Source: Bradyrhizobium sp. AUGA SZCCT0283 (GTDB lineage: Bacteria > Pseudomonadota > Alphaproteobacteria > Rhizobiales > Xanthobacteraceae). Taken from it: DNA of 64,000 nucleotides. The stretch spans positions 1 through 64,000 of the forward strand of contig NZ_JAFCLU010000024.1 of the NCBI RefSeq assembly GCF_018130385.1, in the 5' to 3' direction. Position 1 is the stretch's first letter, and each line of letters opens with the position of its first letter. Below the pieces are notes generated by a model that ran no database searches, was not told where the DNA came from, and saw nothing but the letters and a program-made list of their open reading frames with translations. Below are positions 9,193 through 16,241 of this stretch, one piece after another. Made by a program: the position numbers and the translations under genes.

Positions 9193-9609
9193 ATGACAAA
9201 ATCCGGAATTCTTGGCGCCGCCGCGATCCTTGCGTCCGCGCTCGCCGGCCCCGCAATGGCGCAGGAAGTCATCTCCGAACCCGGGTACTGCGCGCAATTC
9301 TATCCAAACGCCAATTGCCAGAACCGCGGACCGGGAAGTCCCGATTATGGCGGCAGCTACCAGCGACAGGCCTATCGCGATCAGGCCTATCGGGATCGCA
9401 CCTGGCGGGGCAGCTATAACCGCTACGGTGACAACAGCGGCTTCCGGCCCGGCGATGTCGCGGCCGGCGTCGGCGGCGCGGTCGGCTCGGCGGCTGCCAT
9501 CGCCACCTCCCCGATTGGCGGCGCCGAATATGCCCGACGTAACGGCTTTGTCTGTGTCCCCGGCACCTGGTTCCGCGGCGAGGACGGGCGGAGGCATCCC
9601 TGCCAGTAG
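9193..9609 (+). CDS. exported hypothetical protein with glycine-zipper-like segment
   Basis: 138 residues. MTKSGILGAAAILASALAGP and cleavage after AMAQ mark a signal peptide. The centre is rich in Arg, Tyr and Gln (YRDQAYRDRTW), followed by a Gly/Ala hydrophobic stretch (AAGVGGAVGSAAAIAT) like a glycine-zipper membrane segment. The C-terminus has two Cys that may pair. ATG 9193 is preferred over the in-frame 9127 because it starts the signal peptide. Function unknown; a terminator follows. Confidence 0.7.
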   Translation: MTKSGILGAAAILASALAGPAMAQEVISEPGYCAQFYPNANCQNRGPGSPDYGGSYQRQAYRDQAYRDRTWRGSYNRYGDNSGFRPGDVAAGVGGAVGSAAAIATSPIGGAEYARRNGFVCVPGTWFRGEDGRRHPCQ

Positions 9610-9629
9610 GACGGAAGCGAATCGCGTTC

Positions 9630-9660
9630 GGAAAAGGCGGCTGGAAAGGCCGCCTTTTCC
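9630..9660 (+). terminator. intrinsic terminator
   Basis: GGAAAAGGCGGC, seven-base loop, GCCGCCTTTTCC: a perfect 12-bp stem 21 bp after the stop of the preceding gene. The T-run is short and lies inside the stem. Confidence 0.7.
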
Positions 9661-9782
9661 ATGCGGCAGCGATGAAAGCGGTTCTGGGGGTTCTGGCCCT
9701 TTGCGACCAAGTCTGATATTCGAGCCGCCGAAGATCGGACCAAGGGGCGGGATATTTCACCCCCCGCCGATCGCTTCAATTC

Positions 9783-9857
9783 GCCGGTTTAGCTCAGCGG
9801 TAGAGCAGCGGTTTTGTAAACCGAAGGTCGGGAGTTCAATCCTCTCAACCGGCACCA
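9783..9857 (+). tRNA. tRNA-Thr (anticodon TGT)
   Basis: The 75-nt cloverleaf is complete. GCCGGTT pairs with AACCGGC, the D arm is GCTC/GAGC, the anticodon TGT is at 9815-9817 behind T, and the T loop is TTCAATC. CCA is encoded at 9855-9857. The anticodon reads ACA threonine codons. No integrase or repeated tRNA 3' end is seen, so there is no sign of an attachment site in use. Confidence 0.97.
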
Positions 9858-9922
9858 TGATCTCGGCCTCGAGACAGCAAGTACAAGCTGGTTTCGGTAT
9901 CGCCCTCCGAACTTTGCTCACT

Positions 9923-9947
9923 GGAACCAGCTCTCCTCTCCCGCGTT
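9923..9947 (+). promoter_or_regulatory. EcfG-type general stress promoter
   Basis: GGAAC at 9923 and CGTT at 9944 are exactly 16 bp apart. This matches the consensus GGAAC-N16/17-CGTT of the alphaproteobacterial general-stress sigma factor EcfG. Transcription would begin near 9955, shortly before the small exported-protein gene at 9983. Confidence 0.65.
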
Positions 9948-9982
9948 TTCCCGGCATGAGAATTCGCGAAGAAAACTGCAAC

Positions 9983-10207
9983 ATGGTCCTGCTCGCCGTC
10001 GTCACCTTGTTCACGGTGGCGATCGCGGGTGGCGGCAGTTTGGTGGGGCCGACTGAAAAGAAGGCAACCTATCTCGCCGATCGGTCCACGGCTCGCGCGC
10101 AGCAGGCCCCCTCATCCGACAAGCAAATCGTCTACGTCAGCGATCAGCCGCCGGTCCGCGTGGTCGGTGCGCCGTTCGTTCCCAACACCAATCCGCGCGA
10201 ACGCTGA
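9983..10207 (+). CDS. small exported/membrane-anchored protein, likely stress-induced
   Basis: About 74 residues: MVLLAVVTLFTVAIAGGGS is a signal peptide or anchor. The hydrophilic tail includes KQIVYVSDQPPVRVVGAPFVP. An ATG at 9956 would sit on the predicted transcription start of the EcfG promoter, so the ATG at 9983 is preferred. The long open frame running upstream through the tRNA is not coding. No known domain; its promoter suggests membership of the general stress response. Confidence 0.55.
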   Translation: MVLLAVVTLFTVAIAGGGSLVGPTEKKATYLADRSTARAQQAPSSDKQIVYVSDQPPVRVVGAPFVPNTNPRER

Positions 10208-10487
10208 TGTTCATCAGGCCGCTTTCCCCTTAAATTGCTGGACAGCGCGCCGGCGTGACGTGCCGCGGATTCGAGGTTCACGTCAGACGCCGGATCCCGG
10301 CTCATCATCGAGGGACAAGCACAGTTGAGGACGCGGAGCCCGGCGCGCCATGTGCACGTTGCCGGTCACGAACTGTCACCGTTTTGTCACCTCGCGCACA
10401 AAAGCATGGCAGTTATCCCCGGTTACCTCCCCACTCGCTTGATTCCACAAAAGACGTTTGATGGAGTGACTTGGGCCGAGGTGTTTC

Positions 10488-10925
10488 ATGAAATGGATGA
10501 GGGAACGCGATCTCCTGATCGCGCAAACGATGGCGTTCGTCCAATCGGTGACCGGCAAGACGCCGGAGGCCGAGAAGACGGTCACGACGTCGGTTGCCCT
10601 GCTCTCCGTCGAGACATCCGAAACCATCCGCGCGGCCGCGGCCCTTCCCGACATTGAGGCTCTGCTGGCGGAGACGCCGCCCGCTGCCCAGGCGCCAAGA
10701 GAAGTATCAAGAGAAGAAATGCCACGGGAGGTATCGAGGCCGGCGCCTGTTGCGCGTCTTGACCTGCGGGAGGATTTCCAGTCCGAGATCAGGGCGCGGG
10801 TCGCCAGTTTCCGCGCCCATCAGGAGCGGTTCAACCGCGAGCGCGAGGCCTATTGCAGCGCGACGATGGCGAAGGTCCACGCGGCTCTCAGGGAAACCGA
10901 GCAGCCGACGCGGCCGGGGAAGTAG
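10488..10925 (+). CDS. hypothetical protein, charged, coiled-coil tendency
   Basis: 145 residues from MKWMRERDLLIAQTMAFVQS. The middle is Ala/Pro/Glu-rich with three close copies of the tetrapeptide REVS or REEM, read as a short internal repeat (REVSREEMPREVS). The C-terminal third is charged and helical (RVASFRAHQERFNREREAY). No signal peptide, membrane segment or domain is recognised. It stands alone, with about 280 bp of non-coding sequence upstream. Confidence 0.6.
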   Translation: MKWMRERDLLIAQTMAFVQSVTGKTPEAEKTVTTSVALLSVETSETIRAAAALPDIEALLAETPPAAQAPREVSREEMPREVSRPAPVARLDLREDFQSEIRARVASFRAHQERFNREREAYCSATMAKVHAALRETEQPTRPGK

Positions 10926-11296
10926 ACCCTGGACAGAGACCGCGTTTCCCCGGCTCCCGCACGATGTTCAGAGCCAGATATTCAAAGCCAGGCGTAGACC
11001 AGCGCCATGTTGGCCGCGCAGGCGACCAGCAGGCAGACGCTTAGCGTGAGTTGGACACGCTCGCAGGAGGTCTGGAGGCTCGTTCTCATGGCCGGAAACA
11101 TCCGGCGATTCTGGCGGTCGAGTCTCGGGGATTATTTTTCCCGGGATTTACGACTCGTTAAAGACTCAGAGACTCCACGAAAACGGGCCGAAACGAGCCA
11201 ATTTGCTCCCGAAACAACCAGTGGAATGACGTCATGGCAGCCAAGCCTGAAACCCGGGCGCCGCTTTCGCGTTGACCGTTTTTACCGGAGCCGACA
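10926..11296. other. intergenic with one possible short minus-strand ORF
   Basis: Apart from the 35-codon candidate at 10982-11089 nothing is recognised. The right end is the leader of the next gene (CCGGAG before its ATG). Confidence 0.4.
10982..11089 (-). CDS. possible 35-residue single-span membrane protein
   Basis: Reading minus from ATG 11089: a polar start (MRTSLQTSCERVQ), one hydrophobic span (LTLSVCLLVACAANMALVY), then AWL and TGA. The layout is that of a small membrane protein, but the ribosome-binding site is weak, so chance cannot be excluded. Confidence 0.3.
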   Translation of the reverse strand: MRTSLQTSCERVQLTLSVCLLVACAANMALVYAWL

Positions 11297-11551
11297 ATGC
11301 CCTACGCGCTGTTCTCAAACGATGCCAAGCTGAGCAAGGCCTATCCCACCGCGGCCGACGTCTGGAAGATTGCCCAGAAGAGCGGCCTCGTGGTCGATGT
11401 CGTCTCCGAGGGCGACAAAGAGGCGCCGCGTCCCGTGCTGGATCATGACTACGAAATCAAGCCGTGCCAGCTCGAGCCGCATGAAGACCCCGCCCGAAAC
11501 AAGGCCGAGGCCGAGCGCGAAGCGCAGACGGAATTGCTGTTGGCGTCGTAA
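11297..11551 (+). CDS. small conserved-looking hypothetical protein
   Basis: 84 residues beginning MPYALFSNDAKLSKAYPTAA, with an acidic tail (EPHEDPARNKAEAEREAQTE). CCGGAG lies 8-13 nt before the ATG. The first half looks folded and the tail like a solvent-exposed helix. It is probably a soluble cytoplasmic protein of unknown role. No neighbour is codirectional within 370 bp. Confidence 0.6.
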   Translation: MPYALFSNDAKLSKAYPTAADVWKIAQKSGLVVDVVSEGDKEAPRPVLDHDYEIKPCQLEPHEDPARNKAEAEREAQTELLLAS

Positions 11552-11637
11552 GGGCGACGGCGGCCGGGTGGGCAAACAACGGCTCTCGGCATATGGGTCC
11601 CGTTCGCCGGGACGACATCCGACGCGGTAAATCGGTT

Positions 11638-11877
11638 TTACGGCGTCGCCGAAACCAGCGATGCCTGTTCCGCAGCCAGAGTGACACAGGCCTTGCGCCG
11701 TTGCAGTCCCCTGATCGCGCCGGTTACCTTGCGCACCTTGCCGACTCCGCACGAGGGGTCCTGCACGAAGGCGACTTCATAGGGAGCAAGCATAAGCGGT
11801 TCGGATTTCAGGACAGTTTGGGCAAGGCACGGAAACGCCGCTGCGGAAAAGATCAGCCCTAACGCAAAAGCACGCAT
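11638..11877 (-). CDS. small exported protein (may be DUF6719)
   Basis: 79 residues. MRAFALGLIFSAAAFPCLAQ is a signal peptide with cleavage after LAQ. The mature part SEPLMLAPYEVAFVQDPSCG, then GKVRKVTGAIRGLQRRKACV, contains two Cys that could form a disulfide. From memory it resembles a small exported rhizobial family, possibly DUF6719. It is embedded in a longer frame that runs on into the porin gene; the signal peptide fixes the start at 11877. Confidence 0.65.
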   Translation of the reverse strand: MRAFALGLIFSAAAFPCLAQTVLKSEPLMLAPYEVAFVQDPSCGVGKVRKVTGAIRGLQRRKACVTLAAEQASLVSATP

Positions 11878-12020
11878 GTTTTGATGTCCAACCCAGCCGG
11901 CTGACATCCATAATAGCGCATCATGACGAAAAGTTGCGTGCAGCGCGAAAAATTTTTTTGACGCACTCAAAATGCGCGCAGCAAGGCACACGGGACGCAA
12001 ACTGCTCCGGCATCCGGACA

Positions 12021-12050
12021 AAAAAAGGCCGGCGTGACGCCGGCCTTTTT
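12021..12050. terminator. bidirectional intrinsic terminator
   Basis: AAAAAAGGCCGGCGT/GACGCCGGCCTTTTT has a near-perfect stem with an A-run and a T-run on its two sides. On the minus strand it ends the beta-barrel gene 25 bp after its stop. Confidence 0.9.
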
Positions 12051-12074
12051 CGTGCGATACGAAGCGACGTATCA

Positions 12075-12788
12075 TCATCTGGAGGCGGCAGGCCCACCCC
12101 AACCAAACCGGTAGTTCACGCCGACCTTGGCGGTGTGTTCGTCGTTGCGGAAGCTGCGGCCGGCGATATCGGCAGAGCCCGTCGTGAAGGTGGTGTTGCC
12201 GAAATTGTAATACTGGTACTCGGCCTTGGCCGACCAGTTCGGGGCGAACATGTATTCGAGGCCGCCGCCGACAGTGTAGCCGTCCTTGTGGCTGCCGTTG
12301 GTGGTGAAGGCCGCCGGCACGCCGGCCACCGACACCCCGAGATTGTTGCCGTCGCGCCAGGCGTAACCGCCCTTGGCGTAGAGCAGCGCCGGACCCCAAG
12401 TGTAGCCGAGCCGGCCGGTCACCGAGCCGAGCTGGTCGGTGTTTGATGTCACGAGGGTGCCGCCCGGAAACAGCACCCCATTATTATTGCCGCCGGACAG
12501 CCAGCTATACTGGGCTTCGGCACCCATTACCCAGTTCGGCGCGAACTGATAGTCGAAGCCGCCCTGCACGCCGCCAAGGAAGCGCGCGTCGCTGCCCTGC
12601 AGGGAATTGTCACCCGCAAAGGCGCCGCCGACATGGCCGCCGACATAGAACCCGGTCCAGTTATAGACGACCTGAGGCGCGGTATAGGTAGGCGCCTTGG
12701 TATAAGGCCGCGGCGGCATGTCGGCCGCGAAAGCTGGAGCCGCCATGGCGGCCAGCGCGGCAGCGCCGAGCAGAATCTTCCTCATCAT
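12075..12788 (-). CDS. outer-membrane beta-barrel protein (Omp25/Omp31/RopB type)
   Basis: 237 residues with signal peptide MMRKILLGAAALAAMAAPAF and cleavage near AFAAD. The mature protein starts with the typical NWTGFYVGGHVGGAF and continues as alternating beta-strands (GGFDYQFAPNWVMGAEAQYS, GRLGYTWGPALLYAKGGYAW). It ends with VGVNYRF followed by a short tail. These features match the 8-stranded Omp25/Omp31 porin-like family of Rhizobiales, an abundant structural outer-membrane protein. It is monocistronic between its own promoter region and a strong terminator. Confidence 0.9.
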   Translation of the reverse strand: MMRKILLGAAALAAMAAPAFAADMPPRPYTKAPTYTAPQVVYNWTGFYVGGHVGGAFAGDNSLQGSDARFLGGVQGGFDYQFAPNWVMGAEAQYSWLSGGNNNGVLFPGGTLVTSNTDQLGSVTGRLGYTWGPALLYAKGGYAWRDGNNLGVSVAGVPAAFTTNGSHKDGYTVGGGLEYMFAPNWSAKAEYQYYNFGNTTFTTGSADIAGRSFRNDEHTAKVGVNYRFGWGGPAASR

Positions 12789-13095
12789 CTATCCCCGTTA
12801 CGAACGTTGCAGATACCAATCCAAACAACGTGACTTCATTTAGGTTGCTTTGCGGCAAGTGCCCGCGACCCGATGGCGCGCCACTGTGACGGCCCAGCAA
12901 CAAGACGTTTTAGTTCCCTCGCACGTAGGGCTTTTTTCCCCGTTAAGGAGATGGTCTCCCATTTAGTTGATGTCCGGGATGACTAAGGCAAGGTTCAACC
13001 CTCGCCGAAAAGTGATCCTAATTCGTTCACGGTTCCGTCCCGGGAACACCGCAATGCGGCCCGCCGGCAGGCCGCCGGCGGGGGCTAAGCTCGCT
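12789..13095. other. intergenic with GC-rich hairpin
   Basis: CCCGCCGGC (13060-13068) and GCCGGCGGG (13074-13082) form a 9-bp stem just beyond the stop of the hydrolase gene. It lacks a T-run and might act as a weak terminator or 3' end stabiliser. The left part is the beta-barrel gene promoter region. Confidence 0.4.
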
Positions 13096-14145
13096 TCAAG
13101 AGCGAGCCACTTCGATGACAGCGTCGGCAAAGGCCTGCGGCGCCTCCTGCGGCAGGTTATGTCCGATGCCGCCGGTGATGAGACGGTGGGCATATTTGCC
13201 GGAAAACTTGCTGGCGTAGACCTTCGGGTCCGGATGCGGCGCGCCGTTGGCGTCGCCTTCAAGGGTGATGGCGGGCACGGCGATGGCGGGGAATTCGGCC
13301 AGCCGCTTTTCCAGTTCGTCGTATTTCCCCTCACCCGGGGCGAGACCAAGCCGCCAGCGATAGTTGTGGATCACGATGGCGACATGGTCGGGGTTGTCGA
13401 AGGACGCCGCGCTGCGTTCGAAGGTGGCGTCATCGAAATTCCACTTCGGCGAGGCGAGTTGCCAGATCAGTTTTGAAAATTCGCGCCGGTATTTTTCGTA
13501 GCCGAGCCGGCCGCGTTCGGTCGCGAAGTAATACTGGTACCACCATTGCAGTTCGGCCGATGGCGGGAGCGGCTTCCTGTTGGCCTCCTGGCTGCCGATC
13601 AGGTAGCCGCTGACCGAGACCAGCGCCTTGACGCGCTGCGGCCAGACCGCCGCGACGATGTCGGCGGTCCGCGCGCCCCAGTCGAAACCGGCGACCACCG
13701 CCTTGTCGATCTTCAGCGCATCCATCAGGGCGATGACGTCGGTGGCGAGCGCGCCCTGCTGGCCGTTGCGCGGCGTGTCGGCTGAGAGGAAGTGCGTCGT
13801 GCCATAGCCGCGCAGCCAGGGCGCGATCACCCGAAAACCTGCCGACGCCAGCACCGGGAAGACATCGACGAACGCGTAGATATCGTAGGGCCAGCCGTGC
13901 AGGAGGATGACGACGGGGCCATCGGCGGGCCCGGCTTCGGCATAACCGACATTGAGGACGCCGGCCTCGATCTGTTTCAGCGCGGCAAACGAGGTGTGGG
14001 CGTCCGGCCTGACCGCGCCCGCGCCGGGCTTGGCGTCGCCGGACTGCGCCAAGAGTGAGCCGCTCATGGCGAGCGGTGCCGCCGCAAGCGCCACGGCGGC
14101 GGTGCCGAGAAAGCGGCGGCGGTCAGGGGTGGTGGGCTGGGTCAT
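13096..14145 (-). CDS. Tat-exported alpha/beta hydrolase, epoxide-hydrolase/dehalogenase-like
   Basis: 349 residues with a twin-arginine start (DRRRFLGTAAVALAAAP). HGWP at residues 83-86 is the oxyanion-hole motif of epoxide hydrolases. The nucleophile elbow GFDWGA puts Asp at about 155, and the closing GGIGHNLPQEAP supplies the catalytic His. An Asp nucleophile points to an epoxide hydrolase or haloalkane dehalogenase rather than a serine esterase. Two near-identical palindromic operators lie upstream, so it is probably repressor-controlled. Its substrate is unknown. Confidence 0.85.
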   Translation of the reverse strand: MTQPTTPDRRRFLGTAAVALAAAPLAMSGSLLAQSGDAKPGAGAVRPDAHTSFAALKQIEAGVLNVGYAEAGPADGPVVILLHGWPYDIYAFVDVFPVLASAGFRVIAPWLRGYGTTHFLSADTPRNGQQGALATDVIALMDALKIDKAVVAGFDWGARTADIVAAVWPQRVKALVSVSGYLIGSQEANRKPLPPSAELQWWYQYYFATERGRLGYEKYRREFSKLIWQLASPKWNFDDATFERSAASFDNPDHVAIVIHNYRWRLGLAPGEGKYDELEKRLAEFPAIAVPAITLEGDANGAPHPDPKVYASKFSGKYAHRLITGGIGHNLPQEAPQAFADAVIEVARS

Positions 14146-14174
14146 GGATCCTACTCCGGATTTATATCTGACAC

Positions 14175-14250
14175 GATTAGATCGTACGCGATATAATTAA
14201 CGCACCAGCCCCGTGTCAACCCTTCCGATTTAATCGTATGCGATCTAGAT
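14175..14250. promoter_or_regulatory. pair of palindromic operators
   Basis: ATCGTACGCGAT (14181-14192) and ATCGTATGCGAT (14233-14244) differ by one base, and both sit in TTA/TAA-flanked imperfect palindromes. Their centres are 52 bp apart, about five helical turns. They lie 36-99 bp upstream of the hydrolase start. The form suits a dimeric MarR- or TetR-type repressor, none of which is encoded nearby. Confidence 0.55.
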
Positions 14251-14305
14251 GGAGTCGAGACATCACAGTCTCGTGTGAAGGCCTCAAGCCAACGCACGCG
14301 CGAAA

Positions 14306-14728
14306 TTAGCGCGTCAGTTTCTCCAGTTCCGCGAATGGCGCGTACGCTACACCCGCACAGGGCTCGACGGCGTTTTCGATGATGCGGTCAAGGCGGCCGT
14401 CGACGAAGAGGATGGCGCGTTCCCGCGGCTCGCGGTAGCCGCCGTCGGGCTCGCGCGCGCTGAACCGGAGACAGGCGACATAGCGCAGCCGCCCGCCGAC
14501 GACGCGCTCGACCGGATCGGCCATGACGGCGTCGCGCACGCCGACCGGATTGTTGAGATAGGTCTTCAGAAACGCCAGCACTTCGGTGCGGTAATTCTTG
14601 GGAAATGGCTGGCTGGTGACGCCGCGGTCGTCGGTAAAGGTGATCGGCTTGCCGTCATCGCTGGCGGCACAGGCCGATAGCATGATCGGCAAAAACATCA
14701 TCGCCGCGAATTTGGCCGAACGTCTCAA
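14306..14728 (-). CDS. small lipoprotein, function unknown
   Basis: 140 residues. MRRSAKFAAMMFLPIMLSACAASDD has a canonical lipobox (LSAC) after a short basic and hydrophobic start, so it is an acylated lipoprotein. The following residue is Ala, compatible with outer-membrane sorting. The mature part has an NYRTEVLAFLKTYLNNP helix and two Cys (YVACLRF, EPCAGVAY) that may pair. No domain name is assigned. Confidence 0.7.
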   Translation of the reverse strand: MRRSAKFAAMMFLPIMLSACAASDDGKPITFTDDRGVTSQPFPKNYRTEVLAFLKTYLNNPVGVRDAVMADPVERVVGGRLRYVACLRFSAREPDGGYREPRERAILFVDGRLDRIIENAVEPCAGVAYAPFAELEKLTR

Positions 14729-14835
14729 GCGAACTCTTCCCCTGCCCTTCGCCGTTTCTTAGACCGCTTGGCTCAAGAATGGAATTCGCAACTCGGTTAT
14801 CTCTTCACTTTCGCTCTCGAAAAGTTGAGCGCGCA

Positions 14836-14879
14836 CCAGCCCACGGCCATTAGCGAAGCAAATGGCGCGTGGGCTGGTC
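14836..14879. other. long imperfect stem-loop
   Basis: ACCAGCCCAC (14836-14845) pairs with GTGGGCTGGT (14870-14879), and GCCATT (14847-14852) pairs inside with AATGGC (14862-14867). It follows the His-rich gene on the minus strand by about 60 bp. With no T-run it may be a 3' stabiliser or Rho-dependent end. Confidence 0.45.
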
Positions 14880-14938
14880 TGACATTCGCAAAGCGCGCGG
14901 TGGGCAATGGGGGCGAAACGCGCGCCGGCGAATCAGGT

Positions 14939-15226
14939 TCAGCTGCGTTTTGCGGCCGGCGTCACATGCTTGACCGCAATGTGCTTCGCATGCGTCTTGT
15001 GCAGGCCGATGTGCTTGTGATGGCGATGATGCCGATAATGCTTGTGATGGCGGCCCATCCCTGCATTGGCGTTCAACACCTTGGCTTTGCCCTGCTCCGC
15101 CTTCACGGCGGGTGCCTGCGTGGTCTTGTTCACCGGCGCCTGCGCGGTCTTGCCCGGCGTGCCGGCAAGCGCAGGCGCGGCGAGAACGGAAACGGCAACG
15201 AGCGCTGCGGAAATGGTCTTGAGCAT
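14939..15226 (-). CDS. small exported His-rich protein
   Basis: 95 residues with signal peptide MLKTISAALVAVSVLAAPAL, preceded by AGGAGA 8 nt upstream. The mature half is Lys/Ala/Thr-rich, then becomes strongly His-rich (GRHHKHYRHHRHHKHIGLHK), suggesting periplasmic metal binding. No homologous family is recognised. The extended frame to 15364 has no other support. Confidence 0.65.
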   Translation of the reverse strand: MLKTISAALVAVSVLAAPALAGTPGKTAQAPVNKTTQAPAVKAEQGKAKVLNANAGMGRHHKHYRHHRHHKHIGLHKTHAKHIAVKHVTPAAKRS

Positions 15227-15517
15227 GGTTGTCTCCTCTTGCTTTGCTGCCCCTTGGGACCTGCGGGCATTTCCGGCCGAAAGGCCGGGCTCGCCGATCA
15301 TGCAGGCGACGCTAGCGGCTGCGCACTGAACCTCTCCTGAATCGGACTTTCGGATTCCGTTCATCTGAATGACATCTTCGTCATGTCCGGTGACGACGGA
15401 CCGCCGATGAAAATTGGCGGAATCGTGGGTAGCGGCGCGGGAATGTTCTCGGCCGCCGGGGGTTCAAATCAGCGGGCTTCGGTGTAGGATTGCCGAACCG
15501 GCCATCAGGAGAGATGC

Positions 15518-16054
15518 ATGACTAAACTTGCGATCCGGCTTTTGACTCTTGCAATGTTGTCGCTGACGCTCGCGGCAGCCCCTGTCGTTAGCGTGGTCTA
15601 CGCAGCGCCCGACAACGATCCCCCGCCGCCGGACAAGAAGAAAAAGAAATCCAGCGAGGCCCGCCCGGGTATCGAGCAGACCGCATTCGCTGACGGCTAT
15701 CGCGCCGCCTACGCCGCGATCTACGACCGCCACGACTACGCCTCGGCGATTACGCAACTCAAGGCGCTCGGCCGTGACGACTCGGCCGCCGTCGCCAACC
15801 TGATCGGCTATTCCTATCGCAAGCTCGGCGACTACAAGGTCTCGCAGATCTGGTACGAACGCGCGCTCAAGGCCGATCCGAACCACGTCAAGACCTGGCA
15901 GTATTACGGCCTGTGGCAGGTCGAACAGGGCAACCGCGATCAGGCGCAGTATCACCTGAACAAGATCGCTCAGCTCACCGGCACGACAAGCGAAGAATAT
16001 CGCTCGCTCGCCGCCGCGCTGGAGAAGCCACCGGGCACGGGATTGGTTTATTGA
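15518..16054 (+). CDS. exported TPR-repeat protein
   Basis: 178 residues. MTKLAIRLLTLAMLSLTLAA with cleavage near VYAAP is a signal peptide, followed by a Pro/Lys-rich linker (PPPPDKKKKK). Two to three TPR-like helical hairpins follow, for example ANLIGYSYRKLGDYKVSQIW and YYGLWQVEQGNRDQAQYHL. TPRs mediate protein binding, so a periplasmic scaffold role is likely; the partner is unknown. The gene is followed by a composite palindrome and a strong terminator. Confidence 0.75.
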   Translation: MTKLAIRLLTLAMLSLTLAAAPVVSVVYAAPDNDPPPPDKKKKKSSEARPGIEQTAFADGYRAAYAAIYDRHDYASAITQLKALGRDDSAAVANLIGYSYRKLGDYKVSQIWYERALKADPNHVKTWQYYGLWQVEQGNRDQAQYHLNKIAQLTGTTSEEYRSLAAALEKPPGTGLVY

Positions 16055-16070
16055 GGCACCGCCCTCTCCT

Positions 16071-16184
16071 CGTCATTGCCTGCGACAAACGCGAAGCGTT
16101 TGCGCAAGGGAGCGCACGCGACGAAGCAATCCATTCTGTCCGTTATGCCATGACATGGATTGCTTCGCTCCGCTCGCAATGACG
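16071..16184. repeat. composite palindromic intergenic repeat (CGTCATTGC family)
   Basis: The element begins CGTCATTGCC and ends GCAATGACG, with inner inverted parts GAAGCAATCCA and TGGATTGCTTC. I recognise this pattern as a dispersed repeat of Bradyrhizobium-like genomes. It lies at a convergent gene junction, directly before a terminator. Confidence 0.75.
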
Positions 16185-16194
16185 AACAAAAATG

Positions 16195-16229
16195 ACCGGC
16201 GCAGTGCGTAGTCACTGCGCCGGTTTTTT
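16195..16229. terminator. bidirectional intrinsic terminator
   Basis: ACCGGCGCAGTG, six-base loop, CACTGCGCCGGT, then six T. An AAAAAT run on the other side suits the minus-strand peptidase gene whose stop is 13 bp away. Confidence 0.9.
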
Positions 16230-16241
16230 ACTGCCTCCAAC

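Noticed and set aside
9783..9857. tRNA-Thr as integration site of a genomic island
   Set aside because: No integrase, no repeated 3' end and no compositional change follow it in the window.
9212..10207. 331-codon plus-strand open frame spanning the tRNA
   Set aside because: It runs through a real exported-protein gene and the tRNA-Thr cloverleaf; only the end from 9983 has a signal peptide and promoter.
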